Notes: generated by a model not told the origin, from the letters alone. A DNA stretch of 64,000 nt from QHXW01 sp963847515 (GCA_963847515.1 CAWKAA010000005.1:930001-994000), one strand, 5' to 3'; shown: positions 16,500 to 25,422, counted from the stretch's first letter. Translations and numbers: made by a program.

Positions 16500-18458
16500 A
16501 TGAACATCGTGGATGGTCGAATTCTGATTGTGTCTCTTTTCCCATTTCTAGCCCCAGCTCTCGTCGTAGCGCAAACTCACCCGTTAGATGCCCTGAAGAC
16601 ACAGGAATATTGGACAGTCTACGAGGTGCTGCAAGCAAGCGGGCGGGTTGACAAAGACACCAACTACGCCAGCGTCCTGCTGCACGAACCGCCGAAAGAC
16701 AAGGTGCTGGCATGGAGGACCGGCGATCCGATCCCGCGCGAGGCCGACGTTATCCTGTTGCGCAAGGGGCAGGTGATCGAAGTCCGCGTTGACGTCGCCG
16801 GCCACAAGGTGGAGTCCTGGAAGGAGCCGAAAGGCGTGCAGGCCCCGATCATCGAGACCGAGTTTCATGACCTTGGGGAACTCACCAAGAACGATCCTCA
16901 AGTTCGGGCAGCACTGACAAAGCGCGGGATCACGGATCTGACGACGGTTGAATGCGTGCCGCTTCCGCTTGGCTACTTCGCTCTGCCCGAACTGGAAGGC
17001 CATCGCATCATGTACGGCGGCTGCGCTGACCTGCACGGCGCCTACCTGAGCTGGGGACGCTCTGTCGAGGGGCTCATGGTGGAAGTGGATGCGGTGGAGA
17101 AGAAAGTACTCAAGGTGGTGGACGAAGGCCCGGTACCCGTTCCTTCCGCGAACACCAACTTTCAGGAGACACTCTCTATGCCGCGGCCAGGTACCACGCC
17201 TCTGCTGGTAACCCAGCCTTTGGGCCCCGGCTTTCAAATTGCCGGCGGTGAAGTGAGCTGGCAGAACTGGCATTTCCGGTTCCGCCTGGACCCGCGCCTG
17301 GGTCCCATCGTCAACCTGGTGCATTTCGACGACGGCACGAAGCTCCGCTCCGTCCTCTACGAAGGTTCTCTCTCCGAGCTGTTTGTTCCCTACATGGATC
17401 CGGCGCTGGGTTGGGCGACACGCATCTTTATCGACGCGGGCGAATTCTTTCATGGCGGCGTGCTCAAGCCGCTGCGTGAGGGCTCTGACTGTCCGGCGAA
17501 CGCCGCATACTTCGACGCGCTGGTTCCCAACGAACATGGAATTCCAGTGCTGCGATCGCGGTACGCCTGCATGTATGAGCTATCGAGCGGCGCTCCCGCC
17601 TGGCGTCACTTCGAAAAAGAGGAAGTGTGGGGACGTCCCAGCCGGAGTCTGGTGCTCCGCTCGGTGGCGGTAATCGGGAATTATGACTATATTCTGGATT
17701 GGAAGTTTGAACAGGACGGATCGATCCGTGTCGCGGTGGGCGCAACGGGAGTCATCGAGACCAAGGGAGTGGCGGCAAAGAGAGCCGCTCACGATCACGG
17801 AGACGGAGCGCCGGATGCATACGGGCACTTAGTGGCTGAGAACACCGTGGGCGTGAATCATGATCACTTCCTTTCGTTCCGTCTCGATCTGGATGTGGAC
17901 GGGCAGAACAACTCATTCGTCGCCCACCGGCTTAAACAGAAGCAACTGCCCGAGTCGACACACCGGAAGAGTATCTGGGTGGCTGAACCGTTCACAGCCC
18001 ACACGGAACGCGACGCCATAATGGACATTCACCTGGACCGGCCGGCCATGTGGATCTTCGAAAATCCGAATGTGCGCGGACCACTTGGCTATCCCACGGG
18101 TTACGAAATCATGCCGGGCCAAACGGCGGCCTCACTGCTCGATCCGGAGGATGGGGCGCAACGCGTCGGCGCGTTTTCCACGCATCAGCTCTGGGTTACG
18201 CCATACCGCGCGGATGAGCTCTATGCCGCAGGTGTTTATCCCACGGCCAGCAAGGGGGATGACGGCCTCGCCGTCTGGACAAAGGCTAACCGGCCGATTG
18301 AAAACGCCGACATCGTAGCATGGTACACCATGGGCTTCCATCACATGCCGCGAGCGGAAGACTGGCCCGTGATGCCGGTAATGTGGCATGAATTCGTCAT
18401 CCGGCCTTTCGATTTCTTTCCACAGAATCCCGTGCTCACTTTGCCCAACACGCCGTGA
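16500..18458 (+). CDS. Secreted copper-containing primary amine oxidase
   Basis: The 652-aa protein has a signal peptide (residues 1-21). The topaquinone precursor is the Tyr of GNYDY at about residue 394. Two copper ligands lie in VNHDHFLSF (about 450) and the third in VMWHEFVIRPFDFFPQNP (about 628). The catalytic-base Asp is in FIDAGEFFHGG. Such enzymes oxidise primary amines to aldehydes with release of H2O2 and ammonia. All cofactor residues are present, so it should be active. It overlaps the next small gene by four bases (GTGA). Confidence 0.92.
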   Translation: MNIVDGRILIVSLFPFLAPALVVAQTHPLDALKTQEYWTVYEVLQASGRVDKDTNYASVLLHEPPKDKVLAWRTGDPIPREADVILLRKGQVIEVRVDVAGHKVESWKEPKGVQAPIIETEFHDLGELTKNDPQVRAALTKRGITDLTTVECVPLPLGYFALPELEGHRIMYGGCADLHGAYLSWGRSVEGLMVEVDAVEKKVLKVVDEGPVPVPSANTNFQETLSMPRPGTTPLLVTQPLGPGFQIAGGEVSWQNWHFRFRLDPRLGPIVNLVHFDDGTKLRSVLYEGSLSELFVPYMDPALGWATRIFIDAGEFFHGGVLKPLREGSDCPANAAYFDALVPNEHGIPVLRSRYACMYELSSGAPAWRHFEKEEVWGRPSRSLVLRSVAVIGNYDYILDWKFEQDGSIRVAVGATGVIETKGVAAKRAAHDHGDGAPDAYGHLVAENTVGVNHDHFLSFRLDLDVDGQNNSFVAHRLKQKQLPESTHRKSIWVAEPFTAHTERDAIMDIHLDRPAMWIFENPNVRGPLGYPTGYEIMPGQTAASLLDPEDGAQRVGAFSTHQLWVTPYRADELYAAGVYPTASKGDDGLAVWTKANRPIENADIVAWYTMGFHHMPRAEDWPVMPVMWHEFVIRPFDFFPQNPVLTLPNTP

Positions 18459-18655
18459 CGACGTCCGAAATCAAGGCGGTGGGACTTTGCGCGACCTGCC
18501 GGCACGTGCGGCTGATCCGCTCGGATCGCGAGGCGACATTTTACCTCTGCCAGTTGTCCGCGACTGATCCGCGGTTTCCGAAATATCCGCGATTGCCGGT
18601 TTTGTCCTGCTCGGGATATGAAGAGGAAAAGAAAGCGGAGATCAGCAAAGCTTGA
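18455..18655 (+). CDS. Small conserved cysteine-containing protein
   Basis: The 66-aa frame starts at GTG inside the amine oxidase stop (GTGA overlap). It has GLCATCRHVRLI, FYLCQLSATDPRFPKYPRLPV and LSCSGY, giving four Cys arranged as C-x2-C then C and C, compatible with a small zinc site. I recall similar short proteins in other soil bacteria but know no function. Translational coupling to a secreted copper enzyme is the only functional hint. Confidence 0.65.
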   Translation: MTTSEIKAVGLCATCRHVRLIRSDREATFYLCQLSATDPRFPKYPRLPVLSCSGYEEEKKAEISKA

Positions 18656-18657
18656 TC

Positions 18658-18677
18658 TGGCGCAGAGGGATTCGAAC
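18658..18677 (-). other. tRNA 3'-end-like fragment
   Basis: On the minus strand the 20 bases read GTTCGAATCCCTCTGCGCCA: a T-loop core (TTCGAAT), a 3' T-stem (CCCTC) and an acceptor end with CCA. The 5' T-stem (ATGCG) does not pair and no other tRNA arm is visible. It may be an attachment-site remnant at the edge of the accessory patch 18.7-20.7 kb, or chance similarity. Confidence 0.35.
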
Positions 18678-18872
18678 GCATTCCGCTTGGTCCGTCGCCC
18701 ATTTGAGCGAGAGAATCCGTCCAAAGCATTGACATCTTCCATTGGTGCGCCCATACTCAAGGCACAGTAAAACGAAGATCATCTCCTAACCAATCCGAAG
18801 CCAACCGCTCCAGTGAGCGCCTTTCAATCGGCTCTGGCCTGATTCTTTCTTTCTGTAGAAACGGAGCCGAAG

Positions 18873-19575
18873 ATGAGCACCCCCAAAGTCACACCCGGTT
18901 CTATGAAAACGATTCTACTGTTTACTAGTGCAACCATAATGGCTGTTCTAGCTCTTGCTCAAGGGCCGTCAGATGCCGAAATTCAGGCGGCTATGGACCG
19001 TGGAACAACGACTCCTGCAAAGAGGCTGTGGAATGAAATCAAGAAGAAGCAGCAATATCGCATAAATCGAGCCGGGCTCGATCCTATCGAGAAAAAGGTC
19101 CTAATTCTGTCCGACCTTGACCGAATCGCATTGGAAGCGGCCGAAGCCAAACGCCAGCTTCGAGAACTTTCCGTCGATGATATCAAGAAGACTCTGCCGC
19201 TTGGTGTCATGGAAATCTTGCTTGAAAGCAAATTGTTACAACAATACGTACGCTGGCAGCTTGCCGAAGTGGGGTCCGCGCGGCGGTGTTCATGTAGTTC
19301 TCAAAGTCGATGGTAGGGTAGTTCAGCCGCTCGAAAAGAGGGCGGGTAGGAGCGATTCCGTTGCCGTGCTACCTCAAGAACACGGCATTCTATCCCAGCA
19401 AGGAAGCACGGTCACGTACACACCACTCTACCGAAGCGCCATCTATGAACGGGCGTCAGAACGGGCTTGGTTCACGTTCCCGATGTTATCAGCGGATGTA
19501 AAGACATTCGTCGTGACGGCCATCTCCGGCGAGGGCAAGCAAAAGGAGAAAGAGGTAGAGAACCCACGGAAGTAA
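18873..19575 (+). pseudogene. Secreted hypothetical protein, frameshifted near 19250
   Basis: The first frame (18873-19316, ribosome site GGAG before the ATG) encodes a signal peptide (KTILLFTSATIMAVLALAQG) and a helical, Lys/Glu-rich domain ending ESKLLQQYVRWQL. The protein then continues more plausibly in the +1 frame as KWGPRGGVHVVLKVDGRVV to the stop at 19575. Joined, it is about 230 aa. No family is recognised. It may be a real pseudogene in the accessory patch or a sequencing indel. Confidence 0.6.
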
Positions 19576-19666
19576 AAGCGCCGGTCTTAGGCGTGGTGTG
19601 CACCAAGTCTTCCAGTTCCAGCTATCGTTACGAACTGTAGATCACAAGGATAGAAGAGTGGATAGA

Positions 19667-20614
19667 ATGTCGATGCCCCGATTCCTCTTCGTAGTAGCGT
19701 TGTTCGGAGCAGTCATGTACGGTGATGACATCACCTTGCTGCTTGATGACGGGGATATCCTCATCCGTGCTCAGTTTATCCGTCAGAATGAATTCGGCTC
19801 CTACCTGCCGGAGCTGGCTTACACACTCACAAACCGGACCTCCTCTCCGTGGCGAACGCTCAAGCTGCAATTCGACATCGGCGGATTATGCAATGGCGAA
19901 CGCCGTCAATGGACTGTTCCAGTCGTTACCAGCTTGGGATGGGCCGAAGATCACCAGCTTGTCAGGGAATATAGAGACACCGTGACTCCGCTTGTCGGTG
20001 AAGTTGACGGTTGCAAGGCGGAAATTATCAAAGGCAGTTTGTTGCTTGCTGAAAGTTTCAAGATCCGCATTGACGGTGTGCTTCATGAGCGAGTCGATCT
20101 GGCGAAAGAGCTTCAGGAAGTCAAAATCAATCATGGGGCTGAAGCGGCGGCAGAAGCCGAAGAGGAGCGAAAAGCCGCTGAAGCCAAGGCGAAGAGCGAT
20201 GCGGCTGAATTGGCACGCCGGAAACGGCTAGCGGCAGAACGGAAGCGGAACGCGCTGTTAGCACAGAAGCGGGCGGAAGAAGCTGAGGCCGCCGTACTCC
20301 CTGATGGCATTATGGTGAATCGTTCGGAGAACTCAAGCCGAGTTGACCAATACGCGCGCATCATCGCCATGTACGGACGGCCAGAGCGGGATGATTCCAC
20401 TGAAAACGATGTTCCCCGTCCTGCTATGGTGATCCGCCTTATCGAGTACAGACCGGAGAATGTCAAAATCGCTTTCCTCCCTATTGCGAACTTCGGAGAC
20501 CCGCCGCCATTTCGCAAGTGGAGCGTCATCGGGTTCATTGACATGAACACGAACAACAAGATGTCGAAGTATGAAGCCGCCGAACGCCTAAAGGAAAGAC
20601 TACGCCGCTGGTGA
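19667..20614 (+). CDS. Secreted hypothetical protein with a charged coiled coil
   Basis: From the ATG at 19667 (MSMPRFLFVVALFGAVMYG) the protein has a signal peptide and is 315 aa; an upstream in-frame ATG at 19598 would bury it. Residues about 20-130 look like a beta domain (ITLLLDDGDILIRAQFI, then YTLTNRTSSPWRTLKLQFDI), followed by a 60-residue Ala/Glu/Lys/Arg coiled coil and a C-terminal domain with RIIAMYGRPERDD and VKIAFLPIANFG. The beta part resembles domains of secreted proteins that test wild-type responses to ligands, but no family is recognised. It follows the broken secreted gene by 92 bases. Confidence 0.7.
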   Translation: MSMPRFLFVVALFGAVMYGDDITLLLDDGDILIRAQFIRQNEFGSYLPELAYTLTNRTSSPWRTLKLQFDIGGLCNGERRQWTVPVVTSLGWAEDHQLVREYRDTVTPLVGEVDGCKAEIIKGSLLLAESFKIRIDGVLHERVDLAKELQEVKINHGAEAAAEAEEERKAAEAKAKSDAAELARRKRLAAERKRNALLAQKRAEEAEAAVLPDGIMVNRSENSSRVDQYARIIAMYGRPERDDSTENDVPRPAMVIRLIEYRPENVKIAFLPIANFGDPPPFRKWSVIGFIDMNTNNKMSKYEAAERLKERLRRW

Positions 20615-20743
20615 TGTCCAAGATCACAACCGGAGTCAGTGGCTGGGATATGGGATCTGACTCTGGATTGCAAAATCAATAAGCTTGACCAAACCGTCGC
20701 CAGATTCCCGCTGATTGGCCTAAAAATTGCTCCCATTCGATAC

Positions 20744-21034
20744 ATGCCTCGAAAATCTCCAGTTTCGCCTTCCCGGTGGTCGCAACGCGTCACTATGACC
20801 AGCAACGCACTCGACCTTGAGCCTAAAGTCTTTGCGATTAGCACTCCCCGAAAAGTGGCGCTTTCACTGAAGCGATCGGCCGAGCGAAGCCGGCGCCGCA
20901 AGGGAACGCCGTTCCAGTCCGCCATGTCGATGCTGACTTTTTATATCAACCGCGCCGGCAAAAACCTGCCGGCCGAGCGCAAGCGTTTGCTGAGGCATGC
21001 GAAAACCGAATTGCGGCGGCTGTACGGAAGATAA
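20744..21034 (+). CDS. DUF3175 family protein
   Basis: From the ATG at 20744 the product is 96 aa. RWSQRVTMTSNALDLEPKVF, then AESLKRSAERS-like text (VALSLKRSAERSRRRKGTPF) and SAMSMLTFYINRAGKNLPAE match the family core from end to end. The protein is small and basic (many Arg/Lys), and members are often found with DNA-repair and stress genes. Molecular function is unknown. The start is chosen to include RWSQ; a later ATG at 20795 would cut the conserved N terminus. UdgX follows 10 bases after the stop. Confidence 0.85.
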   Translation: MPRKSPVSPSRWSQRVTMTSNALDLEPKVFAISTPRKVALSLKRSAERSRRRKGTPFQSAMSMLTFYINRAGKNLPAERKRLLRHAKTELRRLYGR

Positions 21035-21044
21035 CGGTGCCACG

Positions 21045-21695
21045 ATGGCCGGGAAGAAGAATCTAGGTACTGAGGTTTTCGTGCCAGCCGGTACGACGCT
21101 CACGCAATTGCGCGATCTTGCCCAAGAATGTAAAGCGTGCGAACTCTACCGGAACGCGACGCAGGCGGTTTTCGGGGAAGGCCCCTCGAGTGCCCGCATC
21201 GTTATGGTGGGCGAGCAGCCCGGCGACAAAGAGGATCTCGCCGGAAAGCCATTCGTTGGGCCAGCCGGCGGCCTGCTGAACCGTGCGTTTGAAGACGCGG
21301 GCATCGACCGTTCGGATGTATACATTACGAACGCCGTCAAACATTTTAAATTCGAAGAGCGCGGCAAGCGGCGCATTCACAAGAAGCCGGCAGACTCCGA
21401 AATCGCCGCATGCCGCCCATGGCTGGAAGCTGAGCTCACAAGGATCAAGCCCGAGATCATCGTGTGCCTGGGATCGACCGCCGCACGAGCAGTGATCGGC
21501 AAACAGCATCGTGTGCTAAAGGACCGCGGCCGGTTCTTCGAGCATCGGATGGCCAAAAGCGTGACGGCCACCGTGCACCCGTCGGCGATTTTACGCGCGC
21601 CCGATCCCAACCAGCGACAAGCCGATTACGAGGCTTTCGTCAAAGACTTGAAAGGTGTCCGGCAAAAGCTGGAGAAAGTCGCCCGTGCCCATTAA
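21045..21695 (+). CDS. udgX: UdgX-type uracil-DNA glycosylase (forms covalent uracil-DNA adduct)
   Basis: The 216-aa protein has an N-terminal Cys pair (CKACELYRNAT, about 29-39), motif A GEQPGDKEDLAGKPFVGPAGG (split here at 56-76) and motif C TVHPSAILR. The key feature is the loop KRRIH at 108-112: in Mycobacterium smegmatis UdgX this loop's His attacks the sugar and leaves the enzyme covalently bound to abasic DNA. GEQPGDKED also matches UdgX rather than the GEAPG of family 4. It would recognise uracil in DNA. It pairs with DUF3175 just upstream. Confidence 0.93.
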   Translation: MAGKKNLGTEVFVPAGTTLTQLRDLAQECKACELYRNATQAVFGEGPSSARIVMVGEQPGDKEDLAGKPFVGPAGGLLNRAFEDAGIDRSDVYITNAVKHFKFEERGKRRIHKKPADSEIAACRPWLEAELTRIKPEIIVCLGSTAARAVIGKQHRVLKDRGRFFEHRMAKSVTATVHPSAILRAPDPNQRQADYEAFVKDLKGVRQKLEKVARAH

Positions 21696-21698
21696 GGG

Positions 21699-23456
21699 CT
21701 ACACCATCTCGCGCACCTTGTCTTCCAAAACGGTGAGCGCGATCTTTTTGCGATTGGGCTCGCCCTTCGCCAGCGATTCCGCGAAGTGAGTGGCCTGCTC
21801 GATCGTGACACTGGGCGGCATGGGCGGCTCATAGGGATCGACAACCGCTTCGATCAGTACCGGCCCACGCACCGCGAGCGCCTCGTCTAGAATTTCACCG
21901 CAGGTGGCGGGGTCGTTGATGGTGAATCCGTGCCCGCCGCACGCCCGTGCGAATGCCGCAAAATCGATGGGCTGAAGATCGCAACCATATTCGGGGTTCC
22001 CCAGAAAAACCATTTGCTCCCACTTGATCTGCCCCAGCGTGTTGTTCTTTAGCACCACAACTTTAATCGGCAGCTGGTACTTCACGGCGGTGGCGAACTC
22101 GGCCATGAGCATGGAAAAGCCCCCATCACCGACGAACGCCACACACTCGCGCTCAGGGTAGGCGACTTGCGCGGCAATGGTGTAGGGCAGCCCCGCAGCC
22201 ATGCTCGCCAGGTTGCCGGAGCAGGAGTACATCTGCCCGCGCTTCGCGGAAATGTGGCGCGCCCACCAGGTTGTATTCGTGCCGGAATCGCAGGAAATGA
22301 TAGCAGTCGCGGCGAGGCGCCGGCCGAGTTCCGCAGCCACCACCTGCGGCTTCATCGGCACGTCGAGGCGGCTCTCCTGCTTGTGCATGACGGCCTGCCA
22401 CTCGGCCATGCCTTTCTGGGCCGTCTCCAGAAACTTGCGATCTCCCTTGCGCTGCAGCAGCGGCAGCAACTCTCCCAGAGCATAGCGGCAGTCGCCGACA
22501 AGCCCCACCTCTACGGGATAGCGCAAGCCGATACGCCTTGGATCGACGTCAATCTGGATGCCGCGGGCCTGGCCGGGCTTCGGCATGAACTCGATGTACG
22601 GAAAGGAACTGCCAACGATCAGCACGGCATCGCACTCTTCGAGCGCCGTCTGCGATGGCTTGGTGCCGAGCAGTCCGATACCGCCGGTAGTGTAGGGGCT
22701 GTCATCAGGCACCACGGCCTTGCCGAGCAGCGCTTTGACAATCGGCGCGCCCAGCTTTTCCGCTACAGCCTCCAGATGATCGCCCGCGCGCAACGCGCCT
22801 TGGCCTGCAAGAATCGCCACTCGCTCTGCGGAATTGAGGATCGCTGCCGCTCTGCGAAGGTCCTCAAGCGAAGGCAGACGGGCGCTTTGTGCGCACACAT
22901 CGGACGTGTGGTGCGGGAGGTTGCGCTTGGAGGCTTGCTTTCGCGAGAGCTCCTTTTCCTGCAAGTCCGTCGGAAAGGTGATGTGCGCTACGGTGCGATA
23001 GCTGATTGCGGTCCGGCAGGCGAGGTCGACCAGGTTTTCGACATGCGTGACACCCATCACCCTCTGGTTGAAGACGGCTACGTCTTCGAAGAGTTTGTCG
23101 AGCTCGACATCCTGCTGGGCAAGAGTTCCGATCAGATCGTGATAATGCATGCCGGTAAGTGCCAGTACAGGCTGGCAATCGAGTTTTGCGTCGTACAGCC
23201 CGTTCAGCAGGTGGATGCCGCCGGGGCCAGATGTTCCCAGACATACGCCGAGCCTGCCGGTATACTTAGCGTAAGCGCAAGCCATAAAAGCGGCGGCTTC
23301 TTCGTGACGGACCTGCACAAAGCGAATCTTTTCCTCGCGGGTACGGAGGGCTTCCATAATGCCGTTGATACCATCGCCGGGCAAACCGAAAATTGTGTCG
23401 ACGCCCCAATCGTGCAGCGAGTCAATGAGTACATCCGATGCGGTGGTGGACGGCAT
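21699..23456 (-). CDS. Thiamine-diphosphate enzyme of the pyruvate oxidase / pyruvate:quinone dehydrogenase type
   Basis: The protein is 585 aa from the ATG at 23456 (MPSTTASDVLIDSLHDWGVD); in-frame ATGs at 23477 and 23495 exist. The N-terminal PYR domain has IFGLPGDGINGIMEAL and the catalytic Glu in VRHEEAAAFMA. The central domain carries VLIVGSSFPY. The C-terminal PP domain has FVGDGGFSMLMAEFATAV, the ThDP/Mg motif GDGG...N ending LKNNTLGQIKWEQ. Such enzymes decarboxylate pyruvate to acetate or related products, feeding quinones or oxygen. The closest type looks like PoxB; acetolactate synthase is less likely. The gene is convergent with udgX (3 bases apart). Confidence 0.88.
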   Translation of the reverse strand: MPSTTASDVLIDSLHDWGVDTIFGLPGDGINGIMEALRTREEKIRFVQVRHEEAAAFMACAYAKYTGRLGVCLGTSGPGGIHLLNGLYDAKLDCQPVLALTGMHYHDLIGTLAQQDVELDKLFEDVAVFNQRVMGVTHVENLVDLACRTAISYRTVAHITFPTDLQEKELSRKQASKRNLPHHTSDVCAQSARLPSLEDLRRAAAILNSAERVAILAGQGALRAGDHLEAVAEKLGAPIVKALLGKAVVPDDSPYTTGGIGLLGTKPSQTALEECDAVLIVGSSFPYIEFMPKPGQARGIQIDVDPRRIGLRYPVEVGLVGDCRYALGELLPLLQRKGDRKFLETAQKGMAEWQAVMHKQESRLDVPMKPQVVAAELGRRLAATAIISCDSGTNTTWWARHISAKRGQMYSCSGNLASMAAGLPYTIAAQVAYPERECVAFVGDGGFSMLMAEFATAVKYQLPIKVVVLKNNTLGQIKWEQMVFLGNPEYGCDLQPIDFAAFARACGGHGFTINDPATCGEILDEALAVRGPVLIEAVVDPYEPPMPPSVTIEQATHFAESLAKGEPNRKKIALTVLEDKVREMV

Positions 23457-23656
23457 GATTTGAATCCCCGCTACCATTCCTGACACCCCGAGCAATAAAA
23501 AACAAGATGATTACAGTACGGCGCGCTTGGCGTCTGTAAATCGTGGTACACCCACACGGCGGAAAGCTTGCCTTCGTACTACTACGCACGGTGGACGCAA
23601 GGCTGCTATAAATAAGTGGTAAACAGAACCTTCAGATCAGAGAGAGGAGATGATTT

Positions 23657-24424
23657 ATGGAGCCAGTGGTTGGCGTCTTCGCTAAGAACAGTCAAGCGCA
23701 AGAAGCGGCTGATCGGCTTAGAGAGATAGGATTCGAACGAGTAACGCTTTTGACGCCCGGCGAACCCAAGCAAGAGGTCGAGCGCACAGTGCCCACCGAA
23801 GATATGGAACAGCCGGGCATGGGCCCTGCGATCGGTGGTGTGATCGGCGGCGCTGTTGGGCTCGCAGGCGGCATGGAACTTGCCGCGGCGGCGGCTAGCG
23901 TCCTCATTCCAGGCGTGGGACCCGTGATGATAGCCGGCATGATCGGCGGTGCTCTGCTGGGCGCCGGTGGTGTTGCCGCCGGCGTGGCCGCGGGACATGC
24001 GCTGGAAACATCTCTGGCCGACGGCTTGCCGAAAGATGAACTCTTCCTCTACGAAGACGCTCTCCGCCAAGGACGATCCGTATTGATTGCTTGGACTGAT
24101 CACGAGCGGTCTATGGAGGCAGGCGAGATGATGGGGCTCGCGGGCGCGGAAAGTTTAGACGCGGCGCGCGAGCGTTGGTGGCTAGGCTTGCGTTCCGACG
24201 AAGAGGAGCACTATCGCTCCAAGGGGCGTGATTTCAGCGAGGACGAAGAGTGCTATCGCCGTGGATTTGAAGCCGCACTGCATGTTGATCTGCGGGGAAA
24301 ATCCTACGACGCAGCGTTTCAGCAGATCCGCGAACAGTACGGCAGTGAATGCAAAGAAACCGCCTTCCAACTGGGTTATGAACGCGGACTGACCTACCAT
24401 CGAAGCCATCTAAATTCGAATTAA
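23657..24424 (+). CDS. General-stress 17M/YflT-like protein with glycine-rich membrane hairpin
   Basis: The 255-aa protein starts MEPVVGVFAKNSQAQEAADRL, a ferredoxin-like fold typical of the heat-induced YflT/GSP17M group. It then has a Gly/Ala-rich double membrane segment (about 56-120) and a short second sensor-like domain (ELFLYEDALRQGRSVLIAW). The C-terminal 80 residues (EEEHYRSKGRDFSEDEECYRRGFE) form an acidic helical repeat region. GAGAGGAG lies at good spacing before the ATG. It may be a stress-linked membrane protein; the exact role is unknown. Confidence 0.75.
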   Translation: MEPVVGVFAKNSQAQEAADRLREIGFERVTLLTPGEPKQEVERTVPTEDMEQPGMGPAIGGVIGGAVGLAGGMELAAAAASVLIPGVGPVMIAGMIGGALLGAGGVAAGVAAGHALETSLADGLPKDELFLYEDALRQGRSVLIAWTDHERSMEAGEMMGLAGAESLDAARERWWLGLRSDEEEHYRSKGRDFSEDEECYRRGFEAALHVDLRGKSYDAAFQQIREQYGSECKETAFQLGYERGLTYHRSHLNSN

Positions 24425-24445
24425 TCGAAGGACTCACCGGCGCGC

Positions 24446-24473
24446 GGGACGGACGGCAGCTTCCGTCCGTCCC
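24446..24473. terminator. Bidirectional hairpin between convergent genes
   Basis: GGGACGGACGG pairs perfectly with CCGTCCGTCCC around a 6-base loop (CAGCTT), and two more G-C pairs extend the stem to 13 bp. It lies between the stop of the stress protein (24424) and the stop of the minus-strand gene at 24488. No T-run is present, so the mechanism may not be intrinsic termination. Confidence 0.6.
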
Positions 24474-24487
24474 GCCAGTCGAGCGTC

Positions 24488-24865
24488 CTACATGGCAAGT
24501 AACCTGTCGAAAAACGACCGGTATCTGCGCAGGGCGATTCGCAGATTCTCGGTGGAAACGTCATCGCCGCGATCCCACTCCTTCTCCAGCTTCGTGCGCT
24601 CCCGGGAAAAGTTATCTGCCAGTTGTTTGGTAGTTTGAGCGACCAGCGCGTCGGCATCCTGCACCGCCTTGCGCGGTTCATCCACAAAACCTGTTTGGAT
24701 CTTCTCCCAGCGAGAGCGAAGTTGCTGAGCTTCGCTCGCCGCGAGCAGTTCCACTTTCTCTTCCGGTTTCATCGCCGTTCCAGCCGGCCCCCGGAGCTCT
24801 TCCGGAGCGGGTTCGCGAGCCGCCTCGGCGGTATCGAGAATAGTATTCGTTTCCTTGTCCATCAT
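24488..24865 (-). CDS. Small acidic helical protein, paired with the upstream membrane protein
   Basis: The 125-aa protein is charged and helical: an acidic start, then RSRWEKIQTGFVDEPRKAVQ, DADALVAQTTKQLADNFSRER and STENLRIALRRYRSFFDRLL. The segment RWxxIQxxFVDEPRxAV recurs in a group of soil-bacterial proteins that I recognise by pattern only. The FVDEP-x2-AV-x2-AD/AH-x-LV piece also occurs in the upstream gene product (ARFVDKPEQAVARAHELV), so the two are distant paralogues. Its start overlaps the upstream stop by four bases (ATGA). Confidence 0.8.
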   Translation of the reverse strand: MMDKETNTILDTAEAAREPAPEELRGPAGTAMKPEEKVELLAASEAQQLRSRWEKIQTGFVDEPRKAVQDADALVAQTTKQLADNFSRERTKLEKEWDRGDDVSTENLRIALRRYRSFFDRLLAM

Positions 24866-25422
24866 TGTCTTACCTCCTCTGACTCCTTGACTGACCTTCC
24901 AAGCAACTCTTCAAACAATTCCCTATAATGCACCATGGCCGCTCGCAAATCCTCGGTCTTTGCATCGCCACTCTCGCGGCGGCTGGCGATGAGGCAGGCC
25001 GTCCGGTAATGTTCCACGACGCGCGGATGATCGACTGAGAGGTCGGCCGCATTCTGCTGGAACTCGGTGCTGACCGGATATCCTCGCGCTCGCATCAGTT
25101 CGTTAACCAGCTCGTGGGCCCGAGCGACGGCTTGTTCCGGCTTATCGACAAATCGTGCCTGCTCGGCCCGCCAGGCGTCAGCAAACCGCCGCCTCTCTTC
25201 AGCAGGAATCGGGTGGATATGAAATCGCTCCACTCGCTTGGCGCGATCCGCCAGCTCGGATTCGGCCTTTTGCCTGTCGCCGAATTGCGTTACGGTTCGC
25301 TCGTACTCCGGACCAAAGCGGCTGTGCAGCCGTTCGGTTCGTTGCCAACGGTAATAGAAGACAAGCGCAACGGCAACAGCGACAACCAGTACCGCTAGAA
25401 GAATTATTACTGTTGTACTCAT
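24862..25422 (-). CDS. Membrane-anchored helical protein
   Basis: The 186-aa protein has one N-terminal TM (residues 4-24) followed by a cytosolic or periplasmic helical domain: RLHSRFGPEYERTVTQFGDR, FHIHPIPAEERRRFADAW, QARFVDKPEQAVARAHELV, GYPVSTEFQQNAADLSVDHP and MVHYRELFEELL. This block is conserved across many bacterial genomes as a secreted or anchored protein of unknown role. It is translationally coupled to its shorter paralogue downstream. Confidence 0.82.
   Translation of the reverse strand: MSTTVIILLAVLVVAVAVALVFYYRWQRTERLHSRFGPEYERTVTQFGDRQKAESELADRAKRVERFHIHPIPAEERRRFADAWRAEQARFVDKPEQAVARAHELVNELMRARGYPVSTEFQQNAADLSVDHPRVVEHYRTACLIASRRESGDAKTEDLRAAMVHYRELFEELLGRSVKESEEVRQ

Noticed and set aside
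16584..17537. Minus-strand frame opposite the amine oxidase (317 codons)
   Set aside because: The plus strand encodes all copper and cofactor motifs; this frame is its shadow.
18658..18677. A full tRNA gene at the tRNA-like fragment
   Set aside because: Only the T-loop and acceptor 3' end are recognisable; the T-stem does not pair and there are no D- or anticodon arms.
22167..23483. Long plus-strand open frame opposite the ThDP enzyme (438 codons)
   Set aside because: It mirrors codon structure of the real gene on the minus strand, has no ribosome site or recognisable domain, and its product is Arg/His/Gly-rich.
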